A stretch of DNA of 64,000 nt from Prolixibacter bellariivorans ATCC BAA-1284 (GTDB lineage Bacteria > Bacteroidota > Bacteroidia > Bacteroidales > Prolixibacteraceae). Shown here piece after piece: positions 32,883 through 43,140 of the stretch. Numbering within the stretch: the stretch's first letter is position 1; every line of letters starts with the position of its first letter. Under the pieces are notes generated by a model. The model made no database searches, was not told the DNA's origin, and saw nothing but the letters and a program-made list of their open reading frames with translations. Position numbers and translations under genes: made by a program. The stretch lies in NCBI RefSeq assembly GCF_000621705.1, contig NZ_JHXO01000008.1, positions 186,001 through 250,000 of the forward strand, in the 5' to 3' direction.

Positions 32883-34025
32883 CTAATTGTTTTCAACAAC
32901 TTTCGTTTCATTGCCATTGTTCCCGTTTTCAATAACTGCTCCATCGGTTACCCGGAAGATTCGAAAATCAGCACCAACTTGCGGTATAATCTGGTCGAGA
33001 TGTTCGCGATTGGTATCGGTAATAAAAATCTGTCCAAAGGTATTTTCCGAAACCAGTTTAACGATCTTCTCTACCCGTTCACCATCCAGCTTGTCGAAAA
33101 TATCATCGAGGAGCAGAATGGGCATGGCCTCATTCACCGAACGGATGAAATCAAACTGTGCCAATTTCAAGGCTACCAGGTAGGTTTTCTTCTGTCCCTG
33201 CGAACCCATTTTCTTCATCGGAAAATCGCCCAGTTTCAAATCCAAATCATCCTTGTGAATTCCCACCGAGGTAAATTGCAAAACACGATCGCGCGGAAGC
33301 ACTTCACTAAGTTGACCGGCAAAATCACCTTCGTTCAACTGTGACTGATATTCCAGGGTAACCTGTTCATGACCATCCGAGATGAAGTCGTAGTATTTCT
33401 GGAAAATCGGTTGCAGTTCACCCAGAAATTCCTGACGGCGTTTGTGAATTTTCTCTCCCAACATCACCAGTTGCGCATCCCAAACTTCCAAACTATCCGA
33501 TTCGAAAACGCGATTGGCAGCAAAGTATTTCAGTAAGTTGTTCCGTTGCAGCAATGCCCGGTTGTACCGAATCAAATGCTCGAGGTACTGCCGGTCGTTT
33601 TGCGAAATCACACTATCCATGAACTTACGGCGCTCATCGCTCCCCCCCATAATCAAACTTGTGTCTGAAGGAGAAATCATGACCAGTGGCAACAGGCCAA
33701 TGTGTTCCGACAGTCGCTTATATTCTTTCTTATTTCGACGGAATTTTTTCTTCTGCCCTTTCTGAAATCCACAATAAATGTTTTCATCCTCATCCAAACG
33801 GCTGTATTGTCCCTGCAACACAAAAAACTCCTCTTCGTGGCGAATATTCTGTGAATCGACCGAATTGAAATAGCTTTTGCAAAAAGAAAGATAATAGATG
33901 CCATCCAACAGGTTGGTTTTCCCTACTCCGTTGTTTCCAATGAAACAATTTAATTTGGGCGAAAATTCCAATTCGACCTGTTCCAGATTCTTAAAATTAA
34001 TGACAGATAATTCCTTAATGTACAT
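32883..34025 (-). CDS. recF: DNA replication and repair protein RecF
   Basis: 380-residue SMC-like ATPase. Walker A is GNNGVGKT (30-37), the signature-like motif GSQGQKKTYLVALKLAQ lies in the C-terminal half and Walker B is LLLDDIFDKLD. RecF binds ssDNA-dsDNA junctions with RecO and RecR to load RecA at gaps. Length and motifs are normal. It is upstream of the DUF721 gene in the same operon and divergent from a TPR protein gene, the order often seen in Bacteroidota. A possible promoter, TAGTTTTG on the minus strand, lies 35 bases upstream. Confidence 0.96.
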   Translation of the reverse strand: MYIKELSVINFKNLEQVELEFSPKLNCFIGNNGVGKTNLLDGIYYLSFCKSYFNSVDSQNIRHEEEFFVLQGQYSRLDEDENIYCGFQKGQKKKFRRNKKEYKRLSEHIGLLPLVMISPSDTSLIMGGSDERRKFMDSVISQNDRQYLEHLIRYNRALLQRNNLLKYFAANRVFESDSLEVWDAQLVMLGEKIHKRRQEFLGELQPIFQKYYDFISDGHEQVTLEYQSQLNEGDFAGQLSEVLPRDRVLQFTSVGIHKDDLDLKLGDFPMKKMGSQGQKKTYLVALKLAQFDFIRSVNEAMPILLLDDIFDKLDGERVEKIVKLVSENTFGQIFITDTNREHLDQIIPQVGADFRIFRVTDGAVIENGNNGNETKVVENN

Positions 34026-34059
34026 GAATGAGATATAATTGAGGGAAATAATCCGGATA

Positions 34060-34067
34060 CAAAACTA
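34060..34067 (-). promoter_or_regulatory. Candidate -7 element for recF
   Basis: On the minus strand this reads TAGTTTTG, matching TAnnTTTG, with a predicted start about 28 bases before the recF ATG. I see no matching -33 TTTG. Confidence 0.35.
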
Positions 34068-34198
34068 ATAAATAATCGTCCCGAACAGTTGTTTCAAGAT
34101 TCTGAATTAACATTCAAACTGTTTATCAAATACTTAATACGAAATATCTTTAAAAATTTCTTTTGGCGTCACCCTATATTTTTATGATCAAAAATACC

Positions 34199-34226
34199 AT
34201 TGATTCCTGAAAAAAATTTATTTTTG
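34199..34226 (+). promoter_or_regulatory. Candidate promoter for the TPR protein gene
   Basis: A -7 element TATTTTTG (34219-34226) fits TAnnTTTG, with ATTG at 34199-34202 about 16 bases upstream as a possible -33 box, slightly short of the usual spacing. The gene starts at 34271. Confidence 0.45.
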
Positions 34227-34270
34227 CCTTCACGTTTACACGACCTGAAAATAAAGAGACAATAAATACG

Positions 34271-34963
34271 ATGAGTAAAGGAAAAAACAAACACACCGAC
34301 GAAAACCTACAGGAAGTTGAACACGCGTTGACGTCAACTGAACAGTTTTTTGAAAAGAATCAGAAGATCATTACTTACATTTTTGGTGTTGGCGTTATCA
34401 TAGCCATCGCCTTCCTGGCCTTCCACCGGTATTACAAAATTCCGCGGGAGAAAAAGGCACAGTCTCAAATGTTTGTTGCCGAAGAATATTTCCAGAAAGA
34501 TTCATTCAACCTCGCTCTTAACGGCGATGGTAACTATCCTGGTTTCCTCGATATTCTTGATGAATACGGAAGCACCAAATCAGGTCATTTAGCACGTTAT
34601 TATACGGGAATCGCTTATCTGCATCTTGGACAGTACGAGCAGGCTATTGAATACCTGAACGATTTCAGTACCGATGATCCACTACTTGGACCAATTGCCA
34701 AAGGGGCTACCGGTGATGCTTATGCCGAACTTGGAAATAACGACAAAGCAGTAAGTCGGTATATGGATGCTGCGAATATGAACGACAACGACTTTTCGAC
34801 ACCTATTTACTTAATGAAAGCAGGAAACCTGTATGAAACCATGGGTAAATATGACGATGCACTAAAAGTCTACAAAACAATTAAGGAAAAGTACCCGGAA
34901 AGCAACGAGGGTAGGCAGATTGATAAATACATTGCCCGCGTTAAAATCCTGGCAAAAAAATAA
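34271..34963 (+). CDS. Membrane-anchored tetratricopeptide protein
   Basis: 230 residues: a charged N-terminal stretch (about 1-30), one membrane helix (about 34-54), then at least four TPR-like helix pairs (ARYYTGIAYLHLGQYEQAIEYL, GATGDAYAELGNNDKAVSRYM, LMKAGNLYETMGKYDDALKVY, YPESNEGRQIDKYI). The layout resembles YfgM-type ancillary proteins that bind unfolded substrates near the Sec machinery, but Bacteroidota versions are uncharacterised. It is divergent from recF and followed by a terminator. TPR units suggest protein-protein contacts in the periplasm. Confidence 0.88.
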   Translation: MSKGKNKHTDENLQEVEHALTSTEQFFEKNQKIITYIFGVGVIIAIAFLAFHRYYKIPREKKAQSQMFVAEEYFQKDSFNLALNGDGNYPGFLDILDEYGSTKSGHLARYYTGIAYLHLGQYEQAIEYLNDFSTDDPLLGPIAKGATGDAYAELGNNDKAVSRYMDAANMNDNDFSTPIYLMKAGNLYETMGKYDDALKVYKTIKEKYPESNEGRQIDKYIARVKILAKK

Positions 34964-34986
34964 ACAAATTAGTTTTCGATAACTCA

Positions 34987-35018
34987 ATCCCCTTCGTTCG
35001 AAACGGAGGGGATTTTTT
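34987..35018 (+). terminator. Terminator after the TPR gene
   Basis: Stem ATCCCCTTCGTT (34987-34998) pairs with AACGGAGGGGAT (35002-35013), with one G-U wobble, followed by a T-run that merges into the -7 element of ribH. Confidence 0.85.
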
Positions 35019-35025
35019 ATATTTG
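35018..35025 (+). promoter_or_regulatory. -7 element for ribH
   Basis: TATATTTG fits TAnnTTTG and ends 15 bases before the ribH ATG. It starts in the T-run of the preceding terminator, so terminator and promoter abut with no spare sequence. Confidence 0.5.
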
Positions 35026-35040
35026 CAAAAATCCTAAAAA

Positions 35041-35535
35041 ATGGCGACAAAAGATTTATCTGCATACGACATGGAAAAAGTTCCATCGGCCGAAAACATG
35101 AAATTCGGAATCGTAGTATCGGAATGGAACTATGAAGTAACCGGAGCATTGGCCCGTGGTGCTGTTGATACATTAAAAAAGCACGGAGCGAAAGATGAGC
35201 ATATTGTGGTTAAACACGTACCCGGAAGTTTTGAACTAACCCTGGGTGGTCAGCTTTTCGCTGAAAACACCGATGTTGACGCGATATTACTTCTCGGATG
35301 TGTTATCCAAGGCGAAACCCGGCACTTTGATTTCATCTGCCAGGGAGTTGCTCAAGGTGCCACACACCTGAACATGAAATTCAACCTTCCGGTGATTTTC
35401 GGTGTGCTAACAACGGACAATCAACAACAGGCTCTCGACCGGGCGGGAGGCAAACATGGCAATAAAGGTGACGAAGCAGCCATTACAGCTATTAAAATGG
35501 TTGCCTTACAACAGGGCCTTGAAAATGGTGAATAA
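35041..35535 (+). CDS. ribH: 6,7-dimethyl-8-ribityllumazine synthase
   Basis: 164-residue lumazine synthase, penultimate enzyme of riboflavin synthesis. It condenses 5-amino-6-ribitylaminouracil with 3,4-dihydroxy-2-butanone 4-phosphate. Characteristic segments: [57 protein letters not shown] (with the catalytic His) and [25 protein letters not shown]. Length is normal; no other riboflavin gene is in the window. It starts at ATG 35041 right after its promoter and ends at a terminator. Confidence 0.96.
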   Translation: MATKDLSAYDMEKVPSAENMKFGIVVSEWNYEVTGALARGAVDTLKKHGAKDEHIVVKHVPGSFELTLGGQLFAENTDVDAILLLGCVIQGETRHFDFICQGVAQGATHLNMKFNLPVIFGVLTTDNQQQALDRAGGKHGNKGDEAAITAIKMVALQQGLENGE

Positions 35536-35561
35536 ACAAGTAGTAAAGAATATACAATATT

Positions 35562-35591
35562 AAGCTGCCCCGAACAGGGCAGCTTTTTTTA
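35562..35591 (+). terminator. Intrinsic terminator of ribH
   Basis: AAGCTGCCC, loop CGAACA, GGGCAGCTT, then a T-run. It is a strong canonical hairpin 26 bases after the ribH stop codon. Confidence 0.93.
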
Positions 35592-35623
35592 TGCTTCCAT
35601 TTCAGCATTGCGCAGAAAAGAAA

Positions 35624-35652
35624 AAGAGCGGCCCGATATTCGGACCGCTCTT
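35624..35652 (-). terminator. Intrinsic terminator of the pyrG-yidC operon
   Basis: AAGAGCGG and CCGCTCTT enclose an inner CCG/CGG pairing with a single mismatch; on the minus strand it is followed by TTTTCTTTTC. It lies 27 bases after the yidC stop. Confidence 0.85.
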
Positions 35653-35678
35653 CGTATATAAGATCTATAGCTTTACAA

Positions 35679-37607
35679 TTATTTCTTCGGTGCTTCCATT
35701 CCACGCTGACGAGCCATATCTTCCAAACGTTTCTGGAATTTGGACTTCTTCGCGGGCTTCTTCTGTTTAGCAGTAATCTGCTTACGAATTTTATCTTCGT
35801 CAATGGCTTTCTTGAAGATGAACATCTGCAGGAAGGTGAACAACAATGACAGGAAGTAGTACAAACTCAAACCAGCTGCATAGTTGTTAAAGATAAACAA
35901 GAACATCACCGGCATCATGTACATCATCGTCTTCATTCCCGGCATTTGCTGCGTTCCGGCCGCATTCATTTCGTTATTCATCTTAATATAGAAGACGTTG
36001 GTAACGGTCATGAGCAAACAGAACAAACTCACATGATCACCATAAAACGGAATGGTAAACGGCAAATGGAAAATGGAATCGTACGATGAAAGGTCGTGCG
36101 CCCAAAGGAAACTTTGCTGACGCAACTCGATTGATACCGGGAAGAACCGGAACATGGCAATCAGAATCGGGAACTGGAATAACATGGGCAAACAACCTCC
36201 CATGGGATTCACCCCGGCTTTCTTATACAACGCCATGGTGGCCTGCTGAGCCTCCATCGACTTATCCTTACCATATTTAGCCTTAATCTCATCAATTTCG
36301 GGTTTCAAAGCCCGCATCTTCGCCTGTGACAAAAAAGACTTGTAGGTGAATGGTGAAATGATGAGCTTGATGTAAATGGTCAGCAACAGGATGATGATTC
36401 CGAAATTGTTGATATACCTGCGAAGGAAATCAAATGCCGGAATCACAATGTATTTGTTCACCCAGCCAATAACTGTCCATCCCAGATTCAACTCCTGATC
36501 AAGCTGAAGCTTGTACTGCTTCAATACATTGTATTGGTTCGGACCGAAAAACATTTCCATCGGAACTTCCTGGGTCTGTGCATTGTCTACCGGAATAGAC
36601 ACATCGGCTGAGAAGTGTCCCAGGTAGTTAGGATTGTCTTCGGTCTTATCGTTTTTGATTTTTGCACTGGTAAAACTATTATCAGCTATCAAAATTGAAG
36701 AGAAGAACAACTGCTTGAAACCAATCCATTTCACAGCGGTCGTCAAATCTTTACTATCCGACTTAGACGAACTCAGGCTGTTAACTTCATCCTGATGGTA
36801 TTTATAATAAATGGTCGTATATCGGTCTTCACCGTATTTCGATTTCTTTTCCTGACGGGGAACATCGATGGCCCAATTAAAGCTCATGTAGGCATTCTGT
36901 CCCGTCAACTGACTTAGTCCCTTAGAACGAATATTGAAACCCATCATATATGAATTATACTTCATAGTATAAACATATTCGATGAATTTGCCGTTTCCGG
37001 CATTTACCCGCATCGTCAGTGTTTTCGATTTTCCCGGATGATCTTCATTAAAACCAATACGTCCCTCTTTTCCTTTCGGAACCTTTGGCCCGGTAACAAC
37101 CAAACTATCTTCGCTCACAGAAGGTGTGAAATACAAATTGTCCGTTTCAATGCTACGATTTTGTGAGAAAAAGTTCAATCCGAACCGGTTGGCATCACCT
37201 TTGAAGAGAATCAACGGTTTACCGTCGTATGTTTTATAATCCTTAAGTTCTACCGAATAAATCCGTCCCCCTTTCGTCGAAACCTTCACCTTCATCAGGT
37301 TATTTTCCATGGTAATAAACTTTTCTGTTCCAACAGCGGCATCGCCAAATGCACCATACTCATCTTTCCGGTTTTCAACGGAAGTTGAGTTTGCAACGGT
37401 AGAATCCGGTTTTTCCTGTTCTTTTGGGGTGGTAACTTCCTTTGCCTTCTGTTCGGCTATTCGTTGTTGTTCGGCCTGAACCTGTTCAATTGAGTCACGC
37501 TTTCGCTTTGCTGCCTCAACCTCTTCCTTGGAAGGTTTATTAAAATAACTGAATCCAATCAGTATGACAAAAATGAGAACAAGTCCGCTAATGGTATTTC
37601 TATCCAT
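35679..37607 (-). CDS. yidC: Membrane protein insertase YidC
   Basis: 642 residues, the gram-negative long form. An N-terminal helix (about 4-22) is followed by a Lys/Glu/Gln-rich linker, a large periplasmic beta domain (about 90-360) and the conserved insertase core from about 380: FGIIILLLTIYIKLIISPFTYKSFLSQAKMRALKPEIDEIKAKYG, VNPMGGCLPMLFQFPILIAMFRFFP, then three more helices. It inserts and folds inner-membrane proteins with or without SecYEG. The C-terminal tail is strongly basic, helping ribosome contact. It is 27 bases downstream of pyrG on the minus strand, so they are co-transcribed. Confidence 0.97.
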   Translation of the reverse strand: MDRNTISGLVLIFVILIGFSYFNKPSKEEVEAAKRKRDSIEQVQAEQQRIAEQKAKEVTTPKEQEKPDSTVANSTSVENRKDEYGAFGDAAVGTEKFITMENNLMKVKVSTKGGRIYSVELKDYKTYDGKPLILFKGDANRFGLNFFSQNRSIETDNLYFTPSVSEDSLVVTGPKVPKGKEGRIGFNEDHPGKSKTLTMRVNAGNGKFIEYVYTMKYNSYMMGFNIRSKGLSQLTGQNAYMSFNWAIDVPRQEKKSKYGEDRYTTIYYKYHQDEVNSLSSSKSDSKDLTTAVKWIGFKQLFFSSILIADNSFTSAKIKNDKTEDNPNYLGHFSADVSIPVDNAQTQEVPMEMFFGPNQYNVLKQYKLQLDQELNLGWTVIGWVNKYIVIPAFDFLRRYINNFGIIILLLTIYIKLIISPFTYKSFLSQAKMRALKPEIDEIKAKYGKDKSMEAQQATMALYKKAGVNPMGGCLPMLFQFPILIAMFRFFPVSIELRQQSFLWAHDLSSYDSIFHLPFTIPFYGDHVSLFCLLMTVTNVFYIKMNNEMNAAGTQQMPGMKTMMYMMPVMFLFIFNNYAAGLSLYYFLSLLFTFLQMFIFKKAIDEDKIRKQITAKQKKPAKKSKFQKRLEDMARQRGMEAPKK

Positions 37608-37634
37608 AGGAGTCTTTTACAACTATTTAATTAT

Positions 37635-39386
<1,752 letters not shown>

Positions 39387-39391
39387 TCAAT

Positions 39392-41509
39392 CTACCGGGA
39401 TTCATCTCCCAGATCATCAATTATCTCAATTTTCGATTTCAGGTAATCAATCTGTGAGGTTATCCGATCAATTTTTGACTGAACATTTTCGGCCAGCGAC
39501 TGAGCTCCTTTCGAGTCACCAAAAAAACCAATGTTGTTTTGCAGCGTTCCTAAATCGCTCTCGAGCTGTTTAATACGCAACACATTGCGGTCCCGTTCGC
39601 TGTTGATACGCCCCCATCCACGCGGAATGGTCATCCAGTGAACCATTTTGTTTCTGAACTTATGCAGGTTACGTTCCTGCTCGTCCATTTCAATCTGATC
39701 GAATTTATCATTAATGGCATCTCTGAACTTCGACTCCACATCATCTTTTCGCCTAAGGGGTACGGTACCGGTACTCTTCCAGCGTTCCTGGAACTCAGAT
39801 AAGGCAGCGACATCTGCATCGACATCTCCGGAAGGTTTAAAGTTTCCGACTTCCTCAATTATCGCTTTTTTAGCTTTGAGATGTTCTTCCTGATCCTCCG
39901 TCATGCCGGAGAAATGAGAGCCTTTCCGGTTGAAAAATTCATCGCAGGCTGCCCGGAAACGCTTCCAAACAAGGTCACTTTGTTTCCGCGGTACAGGTCC
40001 GATGGCTTTCCATTTCTTCTGCAAAGCAATCAGTTTATCAGTCGTCCCCTTCCAATCGGTACTTTCCTTCAACTCCTCAGCCTGTTCGCATATTTCAATT
40101 TTCTGTGCCAGATTATCATGAAGTTTTTCTTTGCTCTTAGCCCAGAAATCACGTTTTTTCCTAAAAAAAGTATCGTTAGCAGCACGAAAACGCTCCCACA
40201 CAAGCGTATTATCTTTTCTCGGCGCAAAGCCAATCGTCTTCCATTCCTTCTGTAAAGCAATAATCTTCTCAGTCATTTCATTCCACTCGCGCGGATTGGT
40301 CGAATCGAAATTGGCAAACACCTCCGCCTGCTCACATAATTCGACCTTCTTTTCAAGATTTTCTTTTTGCTTTACTCTCTCTTCCTCAAAATACTGCTGG
40401 TATCTCTTATTGATAACTGTCGTAGCCGCCTTAAAACGCTCCCAGAGTTCCTGCTTATTCTCACGTGGGACTGGACCAATTTCCCGCCAATTTTCATGCA
40501 GTTTTTGCAGTTGCCTGAACGTTCTTACCGGATTGGATTCATCTTCAGCTAGTGCCTCTGCCCGCTCACACAATCCAACCTTTTTATCCATGTTCTTCTT
40601 CAGATCGAGATCCCGAAGCTCACGGTTTATCTTGATATAATCATAGAAATTCTCGACGTGGTGATGGTAATTTTCCCACAGGTCTTTCACTTTTCCCTGG
40701 GGAACCTGTCCTAATTCACGCCAGCGGATCTGAAGTGCATTGAATTCCTGAAAAGTAGCATTTATCGACTCTTCTTTATTGATCAATGCTTTCAGCTCAT
40801 CAATGATTTCTAACTTCTTCCGATAATTCTCTTCTTTCTGAACTTCTTGTCTGCGGTGGTATTCCGTTCTGAGATTTTTGAATTCCTTCAGCAGATCCTT
40901 TAAATCATTCTCATACGGATCGGGGGTGGGTTGAAAATCATCTTCAGATCCGCCCTCTGCCAGGAAAGCTTTCTTCTGTTCCTCAAGCTCCGTATTGTGT
41001 AGTTTATAAAAGTTTGCCTTAATGGCTTCTATCTGAGGACGAATATCTTCGCCGATACCATTGGGCAATATTTTTCGAAAGGTATTGATTAACTGAACTT
41101 TGTTGTAGCCCGAATAATCGAGTGAAGCTCTTCCAACAGCCTCGTCGTCGGTTTCTTCTTCTTCATCCCCTTCTTCGTCTACATCATCCGGATCTTTTTC
41201 CAATTCGATGGATTCATCTTCCGCACCAGTTACCGGCTCTTCAGACGCCTCCCCTTCTTCTGAAGTCGTTTCATCCGAGGAATCTATTGTGGCTTCTTCA
41301 TCAGCTGGTTTTTCTTCAGCTTCATCCGAAGCAGATACAACTTCGTCATCAGCAACTTGTTCTCCAGGATCGTCTATTTGCTTAGCATGTTCTGGTTCCT
41401 GCTCATTTGCTTGTTGCTCATTGTCAACCGGCGTTTGTCTCTCTTGTGAGACTTCTTCATTTTCTACCCTCTCGTTAAGGTTACGAGATTCGTCGTTGTG
41501 CTCTGGCAT
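39392..41509 (-). CDS. DUF349 repeat protein with acidic N-terminus
   Basis: 705 residues. The first 135 or so are extremely rich in Glu, Asp, Ser and Gln and are probably disordered. The rest consists of about five DUF349 units of 70-75 residues, each with a pattern like W-x-x-I/L-G-x-V/A-P-R/K, LW-x-RF-x-A-A and F-F/Y (for example WREIGPVPRENKQELWERFKAA), probably helical and coiled-coil-like. The function of DUF349 proteins is unknown. ATG 41509 (MPEHNDESRN) is preferred; the TTG at 41560 adds 17 unlike residues. It is monocistronic with its own terminator. Confidence 0.88.
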   Translation of the reverse strand: MPEHNDESRNLNERVENEEVSQERQTPVDNEQQANEQEPEHAKQIDDPGEQVADDEVVSASDEAEEKPADEEATIDSSDETTSEEGEASEEPVTGAEDESIELEKDPDDVDEEGDEEEETDDEAVGRASLDYSGYNKVQLINTFRKILPNGIGEDIRPQIEAIKANFYKLHNTELEEQKKAFLAEGGSEDDFQPTPDPYENDLKDLLKEFKNLRTEYHRRQEVQKEENYRKKLEIIDELKALINKEESINATFQEFNALQIRWRELGQVPQGKVKDLWENYHHHVENFYDYIKINRELRDLDLKKNMDKKVGLCERAEALAEDESNPVRTFRQLQKLHENWREIGPVPRENKQELWERFKAATTVINKRYQQYFEEERVKQKENLEKKVELCEQAEVFANFDSTNPREWNEMTEKIIALQKEWKTIGFAPRKDNTLVWERFRAANDTFFRKKRDFWAKSKEKLHDNLAQKIEICEQAEELKESTDWKGTTDKLIALQKKWKAIGPVPRKQSDLVWKRFRAACDEFFNRKGSHFSGMTEDQEEHLKAKKAIIEEVGNFKPSGDVDADVAALSEFQERWKSTGTVPLRRKDDVESKFRDAINDKFDQIEMDEQERNLHKFRNKMVHWMTIPRGWGRINSERDRNVLRIKQLESDLGTLQNNIGFFGDSKGAQSLAENVQSKIDRITSQIDYLKSKIEIIDDLGDESR

Positions 41510-41660
41510 AGCCGAGGTTTTTGTTCGTTGGACTCTATCAGTTAATCGAATTTGACCCAAATTACAAAAGCGTTAAGCCTTTGTAATTCTTACGAAAATA
41601 TAGAATTGAGGGTTAATCCTCAAAGAAAATAAACATATATTTTGAATTTAGCAAAAAGAA

Positions 41661-41689
41661 GGGGACTGCGTGAGTATTTCGCAGCCCCC
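41661..41689 (-). terminator. Terminator of the hsp20 gene
   Basis: GGGGACTGCG pairs with CGCAGCCCCC; the one plus-strand mismatch is a G-U pair in minus-strand RNA. It is followed on the minus strand by TTCTTTTT. Confidence 0.85.
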
Positions 41690-41720
41690 TGAATTCAAAA
41701 TCCAACTTCCTATATTGCTG

Positions 41721-42155
41721 TTAACCAATCTTAATTGTTCGGGGTCCTTTATCAATATTTTCTTCCCGCTTCGGTAATCTGATTTCGAGTATTCCGTTAT
41801 TAAACTCTGCCGTGATGTTTTCTGTGTCAACAGAGTCGGGCACAGAGAACCGACGGCTAAAATCGCCTGCTACGAACTCGCGGGTAGTGTAGCGTACTTT
41901 TTCCTGCTGCTCTTTTGCAGATTCACCTTTAATAGTCAGAATTTCTTTTTCAAGATGTATATTGATTTGCTCTTTGGTGAAACCAGGTGCCACCAGCTCG
42001 ATGACAAACTGATCCTTTTCTTCTTTAACATTGGCCTTTGGACGACTTGAAGCGAAACTATCGTTCCAAACTGAGTCGTTTAATAGTTTATCCAGTAAAT
42101 CATTGTTTGATTTCATTTTCGGATATGCGTTCGAGTAAGTCATTAAGTTCAACAT
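41721..42155 (-). CDS. Small heat-shock protein (Hsp20 / alpha-crystallin)
   Basis: 144 residues. The alpha-crystallin domain (about 40-135) contains FVIELVAPGFTKEQINIHLEKEILTIKGE and ends with FNNGILEIRLPK. The C-terminal tail has the I-x-I motif (RTIKIG) that docks into a neighbouring subunit during oligomer formation. It is an ATP-independent holdase for unfolded proteins. The start is fixed at ATG 42155 by a perfect AAGGAGG eight bases upstream; the frame extending to 42236 is rejected. The strong ribosome site is unusual for this phylum and suits a stress gene needing high output. Confidence 0.95.
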   Translation of the reverse strand: MLNLMTYSNAYPKMKSNNDLLDKLLNDSVWNDSFASSRPKANVKEEKDQFVIELVAPGFTKEQINIHLEKEILTIKGESAKEQQEKVRYTTREFVAGDFSRRFSVPDSVDTENITAEFNNGILEIRLPKREENIDKGPRTIKIG

Positions 42156-42163
42156 GATATTTT

Positions 42164-42170
42164 CCTCCTT
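42164..42170 (-). promoter_or_regulatory. Canonical Shine-Dalgarno site of hsp20
   Basis: AAGGAGG on the minus strand, 8 bases before the hsp20 ATG. No other gene here has such a perfect match, and it decides the start codon. Confidence 0.85.
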
Positions 42171-42358
42171 AAGTACGTTAATTTCTTCAATGTTTATTTT
42201 CAATTTCTGACCTACTTTATTCAAACGATATACCAATTGAAAAATCCTACATTTTCACAAAAACAACACGCCGTATTGTCAGGCTTACGTGTTTTTAGAT
42301 GCCAATATGGCGCATTTAAACAAAATCAGCCAGACAAAACAGGTAATTGAAGAGAGAA

Positions 42359-42390
42359 TTGAAATACTCAAAAGGGAAATTCTACTTTTG
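42359..42390 (+). promoter_or_regulatory. Promoter of trmD
   Basis: A -33 box TTG (42359-42361) and a -7 box TACTTTTG (42383-42390) are separated by 21 bases, matching the Bacteroidota consensus in both sequence and spacing. The predicted start is about 10 bases before the ATG at 42407. Confidence 0.6.
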
Positions 42391-42406
42391 TAAAAACTTT
42401 GAGACA

Positions 42407-43096
42407 ATGCGCATAGATATACTTACCGTTTTACCTGAATTACTAGAAAGTCCGTTTAATTACTCGATTCTCAAACGAGCCCAGGACAAAGGTTTGGCCG
42501 AAATTCACGTCCATAATCTGAGAGATTGGTCGACAGACAAACACAGGCGGGTAGATGATTACGCTTTTAGTAAGGGTGCTGGTATGGTCATGATGATTGA
42601 GCCCATCGAAAAGGCGATTAATGAATTGAAAAGCCAGCGTGAATATGATGAGATTATTTTCACATCGCCCGATGGCAAAAGATTCGAACAAAATGATGCC
42701 AACCAGCTTTCGCTGAAAAAGAATATTATTATTCTATGCGGTCACTACAAAGGTGTCGACCAGCGAGTACGTGACAACCTGATTACCCGTGAAATATCGG
42801 TTGGAGATTTTGTCCTGACGGGAGGCGAACTGGCCGCCGCTATCATCTCCGATGCAGTGGTCCGGCTGATTCCTGGCGTACTGTCCGACGAAACATCTGC
42901 ATTGACAGACTCTTTCCAGGACGGGCTTCTTAGTCCACCGGTTTATACGCGCCCCGCCGATTATAATGGCTGGAAAGTTCCGGATGTACTCTTATCAGGA
43001 AATGACCAGTTAATAGAAGACTGGAAAATGGAACAGGCCTACCAGCGAACAAAAGAGCTTCGGCCTGATTTGCTCAAAAAACACGATGACGAATAA
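42407..43096 (+). CDS. trmD: tRNA (guanine-N1)-methyltransferase
   Basis: 229-residue SPOUT-class enzyme that methylates G37 of tRNAs reading CNN codons, using S-adenosylmethionine. It has the trefoil-knot motifs [27 protein letters not shown] and [25 protein letters not shown]. The start [13 protein letters not shown] at ATG 42407 is typical of the family; the frame upstream to 42347 is not coding because the promoter lies there. It is monocistronic here rather than in the rpsP-rimM-trmD-rplS operon of other bacteria, and is followed by a terminator. Confidence 0.96.
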   Translation: MRIDILTVLPELLESPFNYSILKRAQDKGLAEIHVHNLRDWSTDKHRRVDDYAFSKGAGMVMMIEPIEKAINELKSQREYDEIIFTSPDGKRFEQNDANQLSLKKNIIILCGHYKGVDQRVRDNLITREISVGDFVLTGGELAAAIISDAVVRLIPGVLSDETSALTDSFQDGLLSPPVYTRPADYNGWKVPDVLLSGNDQLIEDWKMEQAYQRTKELRPDLLKKHDDE

Positions 43097-43108
43097 AAAA
43101 CAAAATAC

Positions 43109-43140
43109 ATCCCGGTCAGATTCCTACTCGCCGGGATTTT
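43109..43140 (+). terminator. Terminator between trmD and the convergent nuclease gene
   Basis: ATCCCGG pairs with CCGGGAT around a 15-base loop, followed by six T that abut the convergent gene's stop codon. Confidence 0.75.

Noticed and set aside
41122-41555. Plus-strand ORFs rich in Ser/Leu/Pro
   Set aside because: They are the reverse complement of the acidic low-complexity region of the DUF349 protein.
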